Shown in pieces: positions 1 through 5,425 of a stretch of 11,411 nucleotides of DNA. The DNA lies in the NCBI GenBank assembly GCA_937874195.1, contig CALNBM010000092.1, positions 1-11,411 of the forward strand, read 5' to 3'. Under the pieces are notes generated by a model that was not told the origin of the DNA, ran no database searches, and saw only the letters and a program-made list of their open reading frames with translations. How positions within the stretch are numbered: the stretch's first letter is position 1; each line of letters starts with the position of its first letter. The translations under genes and the position numbers were made by a program. This stretch comes from an uncultured Clostridia bacterium. Its GTDB lineage: Bacteria > Bacillota > Clostridia > Christensenellales > UBA1242.

Positions 1-88
1 GGTAGGACGAACAGGTAAAATAACGCCGATTGCTAATTCCACTGGTTGAATTTCAGCAATCGGCGTTATTTTACCTGTTCGTCCTACC
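1..88. repeat. Perfect 34-bp inverted repeat (foldback) at window edge
   Basis: Bases 1-34 are the exact reverse complement of bases 55-88, with a 20-base spacer at 35-54. The spacer itself holds a short inner stem (AATTC at 35-39, GAATT at 48-52). The right arm is normal ligA coding sequence (VGRTGKITPIA); the left arm replaces the expected conserved LigA continuation. This is the pattern of a self-primed snapback or chimeric read at a contig end rather than of a biological terminal repeat. Confidence 0.9.
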
Positions 89-1035
89 TGCCAGACAATA
101 TTTTCTAGTTTTGAAGTTACTTCTTCCGCTTTAAATTTATATGCTTTTGCCCATTTAGGAAATTTATTTGTACTGCCTATTTTTTCTCGCAAATTTAAGT
201 CATCCACTTTAAAAACCAAGCCATCAATTAATATATCGAGTTTTGTGCGTGCCTCATCAACTATTTCTATTTCACTTATTAAATTCTCAGTGTTGCTACT
301 ACAAACAAAATAATCAAAAATAGAAAAACCATTATCTATTAAAAAATTTCTTACTTGTTCTTGGGTTTTTAAAAAATCATCTTCAATATCTAAAATATCA
401 TATAAGAATAAATCTAAATTTCGTTCTTTTGTGATATTAGTGTTAAGGTTTCTAATTGCACCCGCTGCTGCATTGCGTTCATTTTTTAAAGCTTCTATGG
501 CAGTTTCATTCAAGGATTTAAGCACACTTTTTCGCATAAGCGCTTCGCCTGTTACCACTAATCTGCCTTTGTATTTAATGGATTTTGGAAGACTATGAAT
601 AGTTTTAATTTGCGCAGTTACATCTTCACCTATCGTTCCATTGCCTCGTGTTGCACCTAACACTAATTTCCCATTATCGTAGGTTACAGCAATTCGTAAT
701 CCGTCATATTTATATTCCAGCGTAAACTTATCCGCACCCGCCTTTTTCATATCTGCAAACCATTTGTTTAATGTGTTTACATCACTGCATTTATCAAGAC
801 TATAAAGTTTTTTTATATGCTCCACCTTTTTAAAAGAAGTTTTAATTTCTCCACCAACTTTTTGCGTAGGCGAATCTTTTAATACCGTGCCAGTTTCTTT
901 TTCTAGCAACACGAGTTCATCATAAAGAGCATCCCATTCGCTATCAGAAATTATGGGGTTATCTAAGGTATAGTAATATTCGCTATACATATTAATTTCT
1001 TTAACTAACTCTTCCATTCTTTTTAATTTATCCAT
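1..1035 (-). CDS. ligA: NAD+-dependent DNA ligase LigA, N-terminal part (3' end missing)
   Basis: Joins nicked DNA using NAD+ during replication and repair. The frame starts at ATG 1035 (an in-frame TAG lies 6 nt upstream) and stays open to base 1. The protein begins MDKLKRMEELVKEIN, then shows the NAD-binding Ia segment (YSEYYYTLDNPIISDSEWD, about residues 17-35), SPTQKVGG (55-62), the adenylation motif EYKYDG with nucleotide-accepting Lys109, TRGNG (129-133) and GEDVT. The start of the OB fold, VGRTGKITPIAE, is visible near residue 320. After EIQPVELA the family continues with a G-T-x-VSRATLHN-type segment, but here the frame reads IGVILPVRPT. Those last residues come from a perfect inverted copy of bases 55-88, so genuine ligA sequence probably ends near base 35. 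The zinc-finger, HhH and BRCT domains lie outside. It sits downstream of pcrA, an arrangement also known in Bacillus. Confidence 0.95.
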   Translation of the reverse strand, partial: MDKLKRMEELVKEINMYSEYYYTLDNPIISDSEWDALYDELVLLEKETGTVLKDSPTQKVGGEIKTSFKKVEHIKKLYSLDKCSDVNTLNKWFADMKKAGADKFTLEYKYDGLRIAVTYDNGKLVLGATRGNGTIGEDVTAQIKTIHSLPKSIKYKGRLVVTGEALMRKSVLKSLNETAIEALKNERNAAAGAIRNLNTNITKERNLDLFLYDILDIEDDFLKTQEQVRNFLIDNGFSIFDYFVCSSNTENLISEIEIVDEARTKLDILIDGLVFKVDDLNLREKIGSTNKFPKWAKAYKFKAEEVTSKLENIVWQVGRTGKITPIAEIQPVELAIGVILPVRPT

Positions 1036-1043
1036 ATACTAAT

Positions 1044-1075
1044 AAACAAAAATGAAAATTTTTGTTTAACCCCCC
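1044..1075 (-). promoter_or_regulatory. ligA leader: G-run ribosome-binding sequence followed by a hairpin
   Basis: On the minus strand AAAGGGGGG (ending at base 1070) is followed by a perfect 10-bp hairpin, AAACAAAAAT / ATTTTTGTTT (1067-1058 and 1053-1044, TTTC loop). The start codon is at 1035. No other Shine-Dalgarno-like sequence precedes ATG 1035. The linear distance is too long for normal initiation, but with the hairpin folded the G-run would sit about 10 nt from the ATG. Structure-bridged initiation is inference; the sequence elements are directly visible. Confidence 0.4.
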
Positions 1076-1107
1076 TTTCTATTTTTCTTTAAACCTATAT
1101 TGCTATA

Positions 1108-1135
1108 TTTATAAAGTAAGATAATTGCTTGTAAA
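1108..1135 (-). promoter_or_regulatory. Candidate sigma-A promoter for ligA
   Basis: On the minus strand TTTACA (1135-1130), a 16-base spacer and TATAAA (1113-1108) precede ligA by about 70 nt. Both boxes match 5 of 6 consensus positions. AT-rich background makes chance matches common, so support is moderate. Confidence 0.4.
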
Positions 1136-1170
1136 CTATTCATTGTACGATTCTTTTAAAAATGTATCTT

Positions 1171-1213
1171 ATTATTTTTTTAATAACTTTTAATGGCGCA
1201 AACGATAATGCTA
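1171..1213 (-). repeat. Partial duplicate of the pcrA 3' end
   Basis: This 43-base segment repeats the last 13 codons of pcrA plus flanking bases (1393-1433 and just beyond). It differs by one extra T in the run after AATAAC (four instead of three). That extra base shifts the frame, so this copy could not encode the same C-terminus. The two copies are about 220 bp apart in direct orientation. The shared core includes TAATGGCGCAAACGATAATG. It is too long and too specific to be chance and marks a past tandem duplication or insertion between pcrA and ligA. Confidence 0.85.
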
Positions 1214-1392
1214 TTCTATTTATTTATAATACTTCTGCTTATTGTTATAATATTTAGTATTAGTTTCTTTATATAAAGTTATTAATTGTGACGAACCCAC
1301 TTACTATCTTAGATTTTTGTTTCTGCTAACTTTCCCTTAAAAAAGATATTGCTATGTAATATTTGCTTATCAGTATTATAAAATTTTTATTA
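1214..1392. other. pcrA-ligA intergenic spacer
   Basis: This AT-rich DNA lies between the real pcrA 3' end and its partial duplicate. I see no start-plus-RBS reading frame on either strand. A short AATATT / AATAT stem followed by a T run (about 1340-1364, minus strand) could act as a weak pcrA terminator but has almost no G-C pairs, so I do not call it. The 9-mer ATATTGCTA occurs here (1346-1354) and again at 1097-1105 downstream of the second pcrA-end copy, a hint that the duplication was once longer. Confidence 0.5.
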
Positions 1393-3639
1393 TTATTTTT
1401 TTAATAACTTTAATGGCGCAAACGATAATGCTAATTTTTTAACGCCGAATCCATCAAATTGAACAGTTACGAAGGTTATTTCGCCAACATTTTCCCTTGC
1501 TTTAATTATGCCCTCGCCAAATGTTGGGTGAGAAACTGCTACCCCTATATTAAATTTCTCAAATAATTTTTCATTATCATTTTTATTTATAATTTTATTA
1601 TCTTTAAAGTCGTTCATCTTATAATTACTCACTCTAGGAGTGGTTTCCTTTTTAATTTTATTATTAAAAGAAGGATTATTTTTACTGCTATATTTGTTTT
1701 TCTCACCATAATTATTTTTATTACCAAAATTAATTTCGGGGCTGGTACAAGTATCGAGTCCGCTTTCTTTTACAAATCTGCTTTCCACAGTTAGGTTTTT
1801 ATTACCATATAAAAATCTTGATGCTGCACGAGTTAAGTAAACCTTTTTTCGAGCACGCGTTATCGCAACATAAGCCAATCTTCGTTCTTCTTCAATATCT
1901 TCAATTTCCATTTTTCGAGCCAACGGAAAACAGTTTTCTTCAAGTCCAATAATAAAAACATAATCAAATTCTAAGCCTTTACTAGCATGAACAGTGGATA
2001 CACTCACAGAATTTTCTTCGTCATCCTCATTCACACTAGTTTGAAGAGTTACGCTTTCTAAATATTCTGCTATTCCGCCACCCGTCAATTTTTCAAAACT
2101 TTCCGCAGATAATATTAATTGCTCAAGGTTTCGTCGCCTATCTTCGTCTTCATCGGTGTCGTTATTATACATGTCATTTATGCCACTTGATTTCAAAAGT
2201 TCTTTAATAAAATCACTTAGTGGCAGATTATCTTTTTTCTCCATTAATTCGTTTAGTAAGTTTGAAAAAGGTTGAATCTTACAAATAACACTTTTTGATA
2301 AGTTAAGATTTTCAATGTCCTTAATAAGATTAAAAATGCTAACTTTTTGTTTTTTTGCTTGTTCCACAAGACTAAGTGCCGTAACTTCACCTATTCCCCG
2401 CTTAGGCACATTTAATATCCTAAGCAAACTGGTACTATCACGATTATTTATAATCACATTTAAATATGCTATAACATTTTTTATTTCTAATCTTTCAAAG
2501 AATTTAAAAATACCGCTGACTTTATAACTAATGTTATAATTTAGCAACTTTTCTTCTACCAATCGACTAAGTGAACTAATTCGCATTAGCACGCCTATTT
2601 CCCGTCGTGACACACCATTATTAATTAAACCAATAATTGTTTTTGCCACATACTCTGCTTCGTCATTTTCATCGTATGCTTTATAACAAGTTATTTTTTC
2701 ACCTACTTCATTGTTAGTGAACAGTGTTTTATCAATTCGTTCTTTATTATTCTTAATTAGTTTGTTTGCAGTTGCAATAATTGTTTTTGTGCTTCTATAA
2801 TTTTGCTCTAACTTATATACCTTACATTGAAAATCTATAACGAAATTTTTTATGTTTTCAATGTTTGCACCCCGCCAGCAATAAATACACTGGTCTTCAT
2901 CACCCACCACAAAAATATTTTTATTTTTGCCGGATGCGAGCATTTTAACAATTTGATATTGCACTATATTAGTGTCTTGAAATTCATCAACATGAATATA
3001 TTTAAATTTCTCTTGATAATATTTTAGTGTTTCTGGGCAATTTCTAAAAAGTTGCAAAGTTTTTAAAAGCAAGTCATCAAAATCAAGTGCGTTATTTTCC
3101 TTTAAAGTTTCTTCATACATTTGACTAGCACGAATAATTTCATTTTTATATGGTTCATACTGCAATTCTTGGGTATGAGAGTTCAATTCTTCGCCTTTAT
3201 TTTTCGCGTTAGCCATGTGCCAAGTTAATTTTGATTTAAACTCATTATTGCTAATATCCATGCGTTTAATTATGTTTTTAATAATTCTATCTTTATCATT
3301 TTCATCGTAAATAGTAAAGTATTTAGTGTAGTTTTCAGACTTAGAAATGTTATCACGAAGAATACGAACGCACATTGCATGAAATGTACTTATCCAAATT
3401 CCATTTGCATTATCGAGCATACTATTTATACGCTGTTTCATTTCGTTAGTTGCTTTATTTGTGAAAGTTATTGCAAGTATGTTTTCCGGATATGCTAACT
3501 TTTTTTCGATAATGTAGCAAATACGATGAGTAAGTAAGCGTGTTTTTCCACTGCCTGCGCCTGCGGTTACTAATATCGCTCCTTCCGTGTCTTTTACAAT
3601 TTTTTCTTGCATCTCATTTAATTTAGAAATAGAAAACAC
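1393..3639 (-). CDS. pcrA: ATP-dependent DNA helicase PcrA (UvrD/Rep family, SF1A)
   Basis: A 3'-5' DNA helicase of repair and replication restart. It has 748 residues, normal for PcrA. Motifs in order: Q-motif-like LNEMQEKIV at the N-terminus, Walker A GAGSGKT (27-33), Ia AITFTNKATNEMKQR (56-70), STFHAMC (84-90), Walker B DEFQDTN (218-224), III GDEDQCIYCWRGA (246-258), IV EQNYRST (278-284), V STVHASKGLEFDYVF, and VI EERRLAYVAITRARKK. The C-terminal Asn/Lys-rich linker leads to a Tudor-like fold (GVAVSHPTFGEGIIKA to FAPLKLLKK), the part of PcrA known to contact RNA polymerase. The start is GTG at 3639, fixed by AAAGGAG 7 nt upstream. Motif III has Cys where PcrA/UvrD usually has Ser and Arg (QSIYRWRGA). 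ligA follows on the same strand. Confidence 0.97.
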   Translation of the reverse strand: MFSISKLNEMQEKIVKDTEGAILVTAGAGSGKTRLLTHRICYIIEKKLAYPENILAITFTNKATNEMKQRINSMLDNANGIWISTFHAMCVRILRDNISKSENYTKYFTIYDENDKDRIIKNIIKRMDISNNEFKSKLTWHMANAKNKGEELNSHTQELQYEPYKNEIIRASQMYEETLKENNALDFDDLLLKTLQLFRNCPETLKYYQEKFKYIHVDEFQDTNIVQYQIVKMLASGKNKNIFVVGDEDQCIYCWRGANIENIKNFVIDFQCKVYKLEQNYRSTKTIIATANKLIKNNKERIDKTLFTNNEVGEKITCYKAYDENDEAEYVAKTIIGLINNGVSRREIGVLMRISSLSRLVEEKLLNYNISYKVSGIFKFFERLEIKNVIAYLNVIINNRDSTSLLRILNVPKRGIGEVTALSLVEQAKKQKVSIFNLIKDIENLNLSKSVICKIQPFSNLLNELMEKKDNLPLSDFIKELLKSSGINDMYNNDTDEDEDRRRNLEQLILSAESFEKLTGGGIAEYLESVTLQTSVNEDDEENSVSVSTVHASKGLEFDYVFIIGLEENCFPLARKMEIEDIEEERRLAYVAITRARKKVYLTRAASRFLYGNKNLTVESRFVKESGLDTCTSPEINFGNKNNYGEKNKYSSKNNPSFNNKIKKETTPRVSNYKMNDFKDNKIINKNDNEKLFEKFNIGVAVSHPTFGEGIIKARENVGEITFVTVQFDGFGVKKLALSFAPLKLLKK

Positions 3640-3646
3640 AAACTTT

Positions 3647-3653
3647 CTCCTTT
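3647..3653 (-). promoter_or_regulatory. Ribosome-binding site deciding the GTG start of pcrA
   Basis: AAAGGAG on the minus strand ends 7 nt before GTG 3639-3637. This strong Shine-Dalgarno sequence at ideal spacing supports the GTG over any internal ATG (the first is at residue 10). Confidence 0.8.
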
Positions 3654-3660
3654 ATTAGTG

Positions 3661-3692
3661 TTATAATATCATATTATAATCAAAAATGAAAA
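3661..3692 (-). promoter_or_regulatory. Candidate pcrA promoter with a 19-bp perfect dyad
   Basis: TTATAATAT-C-ATATTATAA (3661-3679) is a perfect 9-1-9 palindrome about 22 bp upstream of the pcrA start codon. It contains TATAAT (3678-3673) and TATTAT (3668-3663) on the minus strand. TTTTCA (3692-3687) lies 18 bp upstream of the latter and could be a weak -35. The dyad might be an operator, but at this base composition an A/T-only palindrome can arise by chance. Confidence 0.3.
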
Positions 3693-4017
3693 TTGAAAAT
3701 TGTGTTTGCAATTTAAATATATTAAGTGTAAAAAAAATATTAAAAGAATTGGTTAATAAAAAAAATTCACGCCCATATAACGGTGCACGCTTGTGGAAGC
3801 CTATATGCATTTTTATCCTATTTCATAAATAACACGATACAAAAGGTTATAATCAAATATATAAACTAAGCTTCTAACTTTCGTGTTAAACAATATCCCT
3901 GCTTTTTTAAAAAAACAAGAAATGTTTAAGTAATTTTCTTTTAATCTATAACTTTATTTGCTGTTATCTAGATTTTATTTATGCATAGTATTAAAAATAA
4001 AGTAATTTTTTGTATAA
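3693..4017. other. Intergenic region with no supported gene
   Basis: About 325 bases of AT-rich DNA between the 129-residue protein gene and pcrA. The only GC-richer island is near 3770-3810, flanked by CATATA and TATATG in inverted orientation, with TGCACGCTTGTGG inside; its role is unknown. A 49-codon frame at 3810-3661 (minus) starts MHIGFHKRAPLY and is then Phe-rich; I regard it as chance. I see no tRNA-like fold and no convincing terminator for the upstream gene. Confidence 0.5.
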
Positions 4018-4407
4018 TTAAATAACTTCACTTAGCATATTATTTTCATAAAGTTCTTTCACTTTAATATATCTATCGGAAAGGGTAAGCATATAGAACT
4101 GTCTTTCTCGCTCAGTCAATTTGTTATAATATGCATGGTCGGTTAACATTCCAAGCGGATTTATCACATTACCACTAACAATTATATCCACAACTTTTTT
4201 AATAAAATCTTGATTTTCATGATTAGATATACTAACATACTCAATTTTCGCAGTAATCTTCTTCATTGCCTTTGCATTTTCTAAAAAATATGTGCTTACT
4301 TTTCGGGAAAGAAATGAGTTTCTCTTGTTTTCTGTTTCATAATTCTTTTCAATAAGTCTTTTTTTCGCCAAACTTGCTAAAATTTTTAATTGATTTTTGT
4401 TCGCCAT
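4018..4407 (-). CDS. Conserved-looking hypothetical protein, 129 residues
   Basis: I do not recognise a family. The gene looks real: ATG 4407 is preceded by AAAGGGG with a 6-nt spacer, the frame has balanced composition and it ends with TAA. The protein starts with a basic, helix-prone segment (residues 1-50, many Lys, Arg and Asn). The middle (FIKKVVDIIVSGNVINP, about 69-85) is more hydrophobic but too polar and short for a clear membrane span. The C-terminal third (DHAYYNKLTERERQFYMLTL, then a helix to the end) looks like a charged, Tyr-rich helical module. There is no signal peptide and no Cys pair. It stands alone, with about 600 nt upstream and 378 nt downstream to the next genes, so context gives no function. 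A cytoplasmic, possibly nucleic-acid-associated role is only a guess from the basic N-terminus. Confidence 0.75.
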   Translation of the reverse strand: MANKNQLKILASLAKKRLIEKNYETENKRNSFLSRKVSTYFLENAKAMKKITAKIEYVSISNHENQDFIKKVVDIIVSGNVINPLGMLTDHAYYNKLTERERQFYMLTLSDRYIKVKELYENNMLSEVI

Positions 4408-4437
4408 GTTTTTCCCCTTTCATTTTTCATTAATATT

Positions 4438-4465
4438 AGTTTAGCAAATTAAAATTTGCTTACAA
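4438..4465 (-). promoter_or_regulatory. Possible promoter with operator-like palindrome upstream of the 129-residue protein gene
   Basis: AGCAAATT-AA-AATTTGCT (4443-4460) is a perfect 18-bp dyad, 36 bp upstream of the start codon at 4407. On the minus strand a weak -35 (TTGTAA, 4465-4460) and weak -10 (TAAACT, 4443-4438) are 16 bp apart, which would put the dyad in the spacer, the usual place for a repressor site. Each box matches only 4 of 6 consensus positions. The dyad itself is certain; its function is inference. Confidence 0.35.
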
Positions 4466-4696
4466 AATATTAAGTGGCATACTTGCTTGCATAATTTGTC
4501 GATAACCAACTATTTAAAAATAATTATATATTCTTATGACAATATTTGCTTTAGTTATTTATATTACTTTTTTGAAAGTAAAAATGGTAAAAAACTTCCT
4601 AAGATTTTTTATCTTAATTAACTAGGATGTCCACTATATAAAATGAAATATTTATTTTACTGTCAAAACTTTTTTAATAACAAAAATGGATTATAC
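4466..4696. other. AT-rich intergenic stretch with small hairpins only
   Basis: No reading frame with a credible start and ribosome-binding site is seen. Two small perfect stem-loops occur: TTACTTT / AAAGTAA (4564-4581) and TAAGAT / ATCTTA (4600-4616). Neither is followed by a clear U-run in the direction of the minus-strand genes, so neither is called as a terminator. Confidence 0.45.
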
Positions 4697-4909
4697 TTAT
4701 GCATATTGTTTAGATTTTCTTAAATTGAAAAAAGTTGATTTAATATTTCCACCATAAAAGTCGGTTTTACTCTCCTTTGTTTTGTAAGGTCGTTTTTTCT
4801 CCTTTGTTTTGTAAGGTGGTTTTTTTCCTTCTTTATTTTATTTAGTGTCAAAAATTCTTTTTATAATAAAAGCTGAAAATTCTTTGCTGTTCAAATCAAT
4901 AAGTTCTTA
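4697..4909 (-). pseudogene. Possible remnant of a protein gene with 9-codon tandem repeat
   Basis: One minus-strand frame is open for 71 codons apart from one TAA at 4840-4838. Its upstream piece reads ELIDLNSKEFSAFIIKRIF (4906 onward), with protein-like composition. Its downstream piece is Lys-rich and holds a tandem repeat: KPPYKTKEK then KRPYKTKES. The underlying DNA, TCTCCTTTGTTTTGTAAGGT, occurs at 4771-4790 and 4798-4817, a period of 27 bp, so the repeat keeps frame. There is no start codon with a ribosome-binding site, and the rpsU terminator lies just upstream. No family is recognised. It could be a decayed gene end or chance openness with a simple repeat. Confidence 0.25.
4771..4817. 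repeat. Two exact 20-bp direct repeats, 27-bp period
   Basis: TCTCCTTTGTTTTGTAAGGT occurs at 4771-4790 and 4798-4817, followed by a T-rich spacer of similar kind each time (CGTTTTTT, then GGTTTTTTT). A third, degenerate unit may follow at about 4825-4845. On the minus strand each copy contains AAAGGAG, a Shine-Dalgarno-like sequence, but no start codon sits at a usable distance. Confidence 0.85.
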
Positions 4910-4944
4910 CCGCTTCTCACATGGATAGCGTGTGGTTTGCTTTG

Positions 4945-4976
4945 CAAAAAAAAATTCCCAATGATATTTGGGAATT
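4945..4976 (-). terminator. Intrinsic terminator of rpsU
   Basis: On the minus strand a 9-bp stem AATTCCCAA / TTGGGAATT (4976-4968 and 4961-4953) with a 6-base loop is followed directly by a run of U (bases 4952-4946). It starts 27 nt after the rpsU stop codon. This is a textbook rho-independent terminator. Confidence 0.9.
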
Positions 4977-5003
4977 AAATTAATTAAATGGGTTTAAAAA
5001 AAA

Positions 5004-5186
5004 TTATTTATTTTTTCTAGCGCGCTTAATTGCAGCTTTTTGTTTTTTCTTTTTCATAACACTTGGTTTTTCAAAAGCTTCATGCTTTCTAATATCGCCA
5101 ATAATGCCATCTTTTTGGCATTTGCGTTTAAAACGCTTTAACGCACTTTCAACATTTTCGTTTTCTCCAACTTTTACTGTTGACAA
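5004..5186 (-). CDS. rpsU: 30S ribosomal protein S21
   Basis: Small-subunit ribosomal protein that binds near the platform at the 3' end of 16S rRNA, where mRNA is recruited. It has 60 residues, the usual size. The family pattern is clear: VKVGENENVESALKRFKRKC, QKDGIIGDIRKHEAFEKPS, then a basic tail (KKKKQKAAIKRARKNK). The start codon is TTG at 5186, supported by GGTGAT five nt upstream (complementary to the end of 16S rRNA) and by an in-frame TGA just above it, which excludes an upstream start. It has its own perfect promoter and terminator, so it is monocistronic here and not part of an rpsU-dnaG-rpoD-type operon. Confidence 0.95.
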   Translation of the reverse strand: MSTVKVGENENVESALKRFKRKCQKDGIIGDIRKHEAFEKPSVMKKKKQKAAIKRARKNK

Positions 5187-5191
5187 CTTTA

Positions 5192-5197
5192 ATCACC
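5192..5197 (-). promoter_or_regulatory. Ribosome-binding site for the TTG start of rpsU
   Basis: GGTGAT on the minus strand, within GTGGGTGATTA, matches the 3' half of the consensus AGGAGGTGATC. Five bases separate it from TTG. This decides the start, because no ATG or GTG is available in frame between the upstream stop and the conserved region. Confidence 0.75.
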
Positions 5198-5222
5198 CAC
5201 TTTTTTAAAGATTTCGCTTACA

Positions 5223-5251
5223 ATTATATAATCATTATATTAAATTGTCAA
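5223..5251 (-). promoter_or_regulatory. Perfect-consensus sigma-A promoter of rpsU
   Basis: On the minus strand TTGACA (5251-5246), a 17-base spacer and TATAAT (5228-5223) match the consensus at all 12 positions with ideal spacing. The predicted transcript start near 5216 gives a leader of about 30 nt. This implies strong, housekeeping-level transcription. Confidence 0.92.
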
Positions 5252-5257
5252 GTGAAT

Positions 5258-5293
5258 AGTATAAAAACAATCTAAAAAAAATTGTTTTATACT
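5258..5293. repeat. Inverted repeat between rnc and the rpsU promoter
   Basis: AGTATAAAAACAAT (5258-5271) pairs with ATTGTTTTATACT (5281-5293) except for one bulged A. The loop is nine bases. It lies between the rnc stop codon and the rpsU -35 box. It could be a weak rnc terminator, but on the minus strand the stem is followed by ATTCAC, not by a U-run, so its role is unclear. Confidence 0.5.
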
Positions 5294-5425
5294 TTTATGA
5301 TTTTTATTTTCATCTATTTATAGTATCGTAATTATTAAAATTATTTTTTCAAATAGTATGCAGAAACTTACAACAATTAATGGAAATACAATCTTACAAA
5401 ATTTATTTTTCGAAACTAATTGTTT

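Noticed and set aside
1..88. Inverted repeat as a transposon or phage terminal repeat
   Set aside because: The right arm is conserved ligA coding sequence and the arms are only 20 bases apart, with no element between; artefact is simpler.
1340..1364. Terminator after pcrA
   Set aside because: The stem is five A/T pairs; too weak to call.
1171..1433. Direct repeats as attL/attR of an integrated element
   Set aside because: Only ~180 bp lies between them, with no integrase or other gene; kept as a duplication with this as a remote alternative.
2315..3027. Plus-strand open frames of 66-70 codons inside pcrA
   Set aside because: They lie antisense to well-conserved helicase motifs and have no ribosome-binding sites or recognisable products.
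3661..3810. 49-codon minus-strand frame MHIGFHKRAPLY... before pcrA
   Set aside because: An AGGA lies near its ATG, but the body is Phe-rich and reads through the pcrA promoter region; best explained by chance in AT-rich DNA.
3770..3810. Structured RNA in the GC-richer island before pcrA
   Set aside because: Only a 6-bp CATATA/TATATG pairing with a 22-base loop is visible; no match to a known RNA fold.
4771..4845. Short direct repeats as a CRISPR array
   Set aside because: Only two exact 20-bp units with 7-base T-rich spacers; no cas genes.
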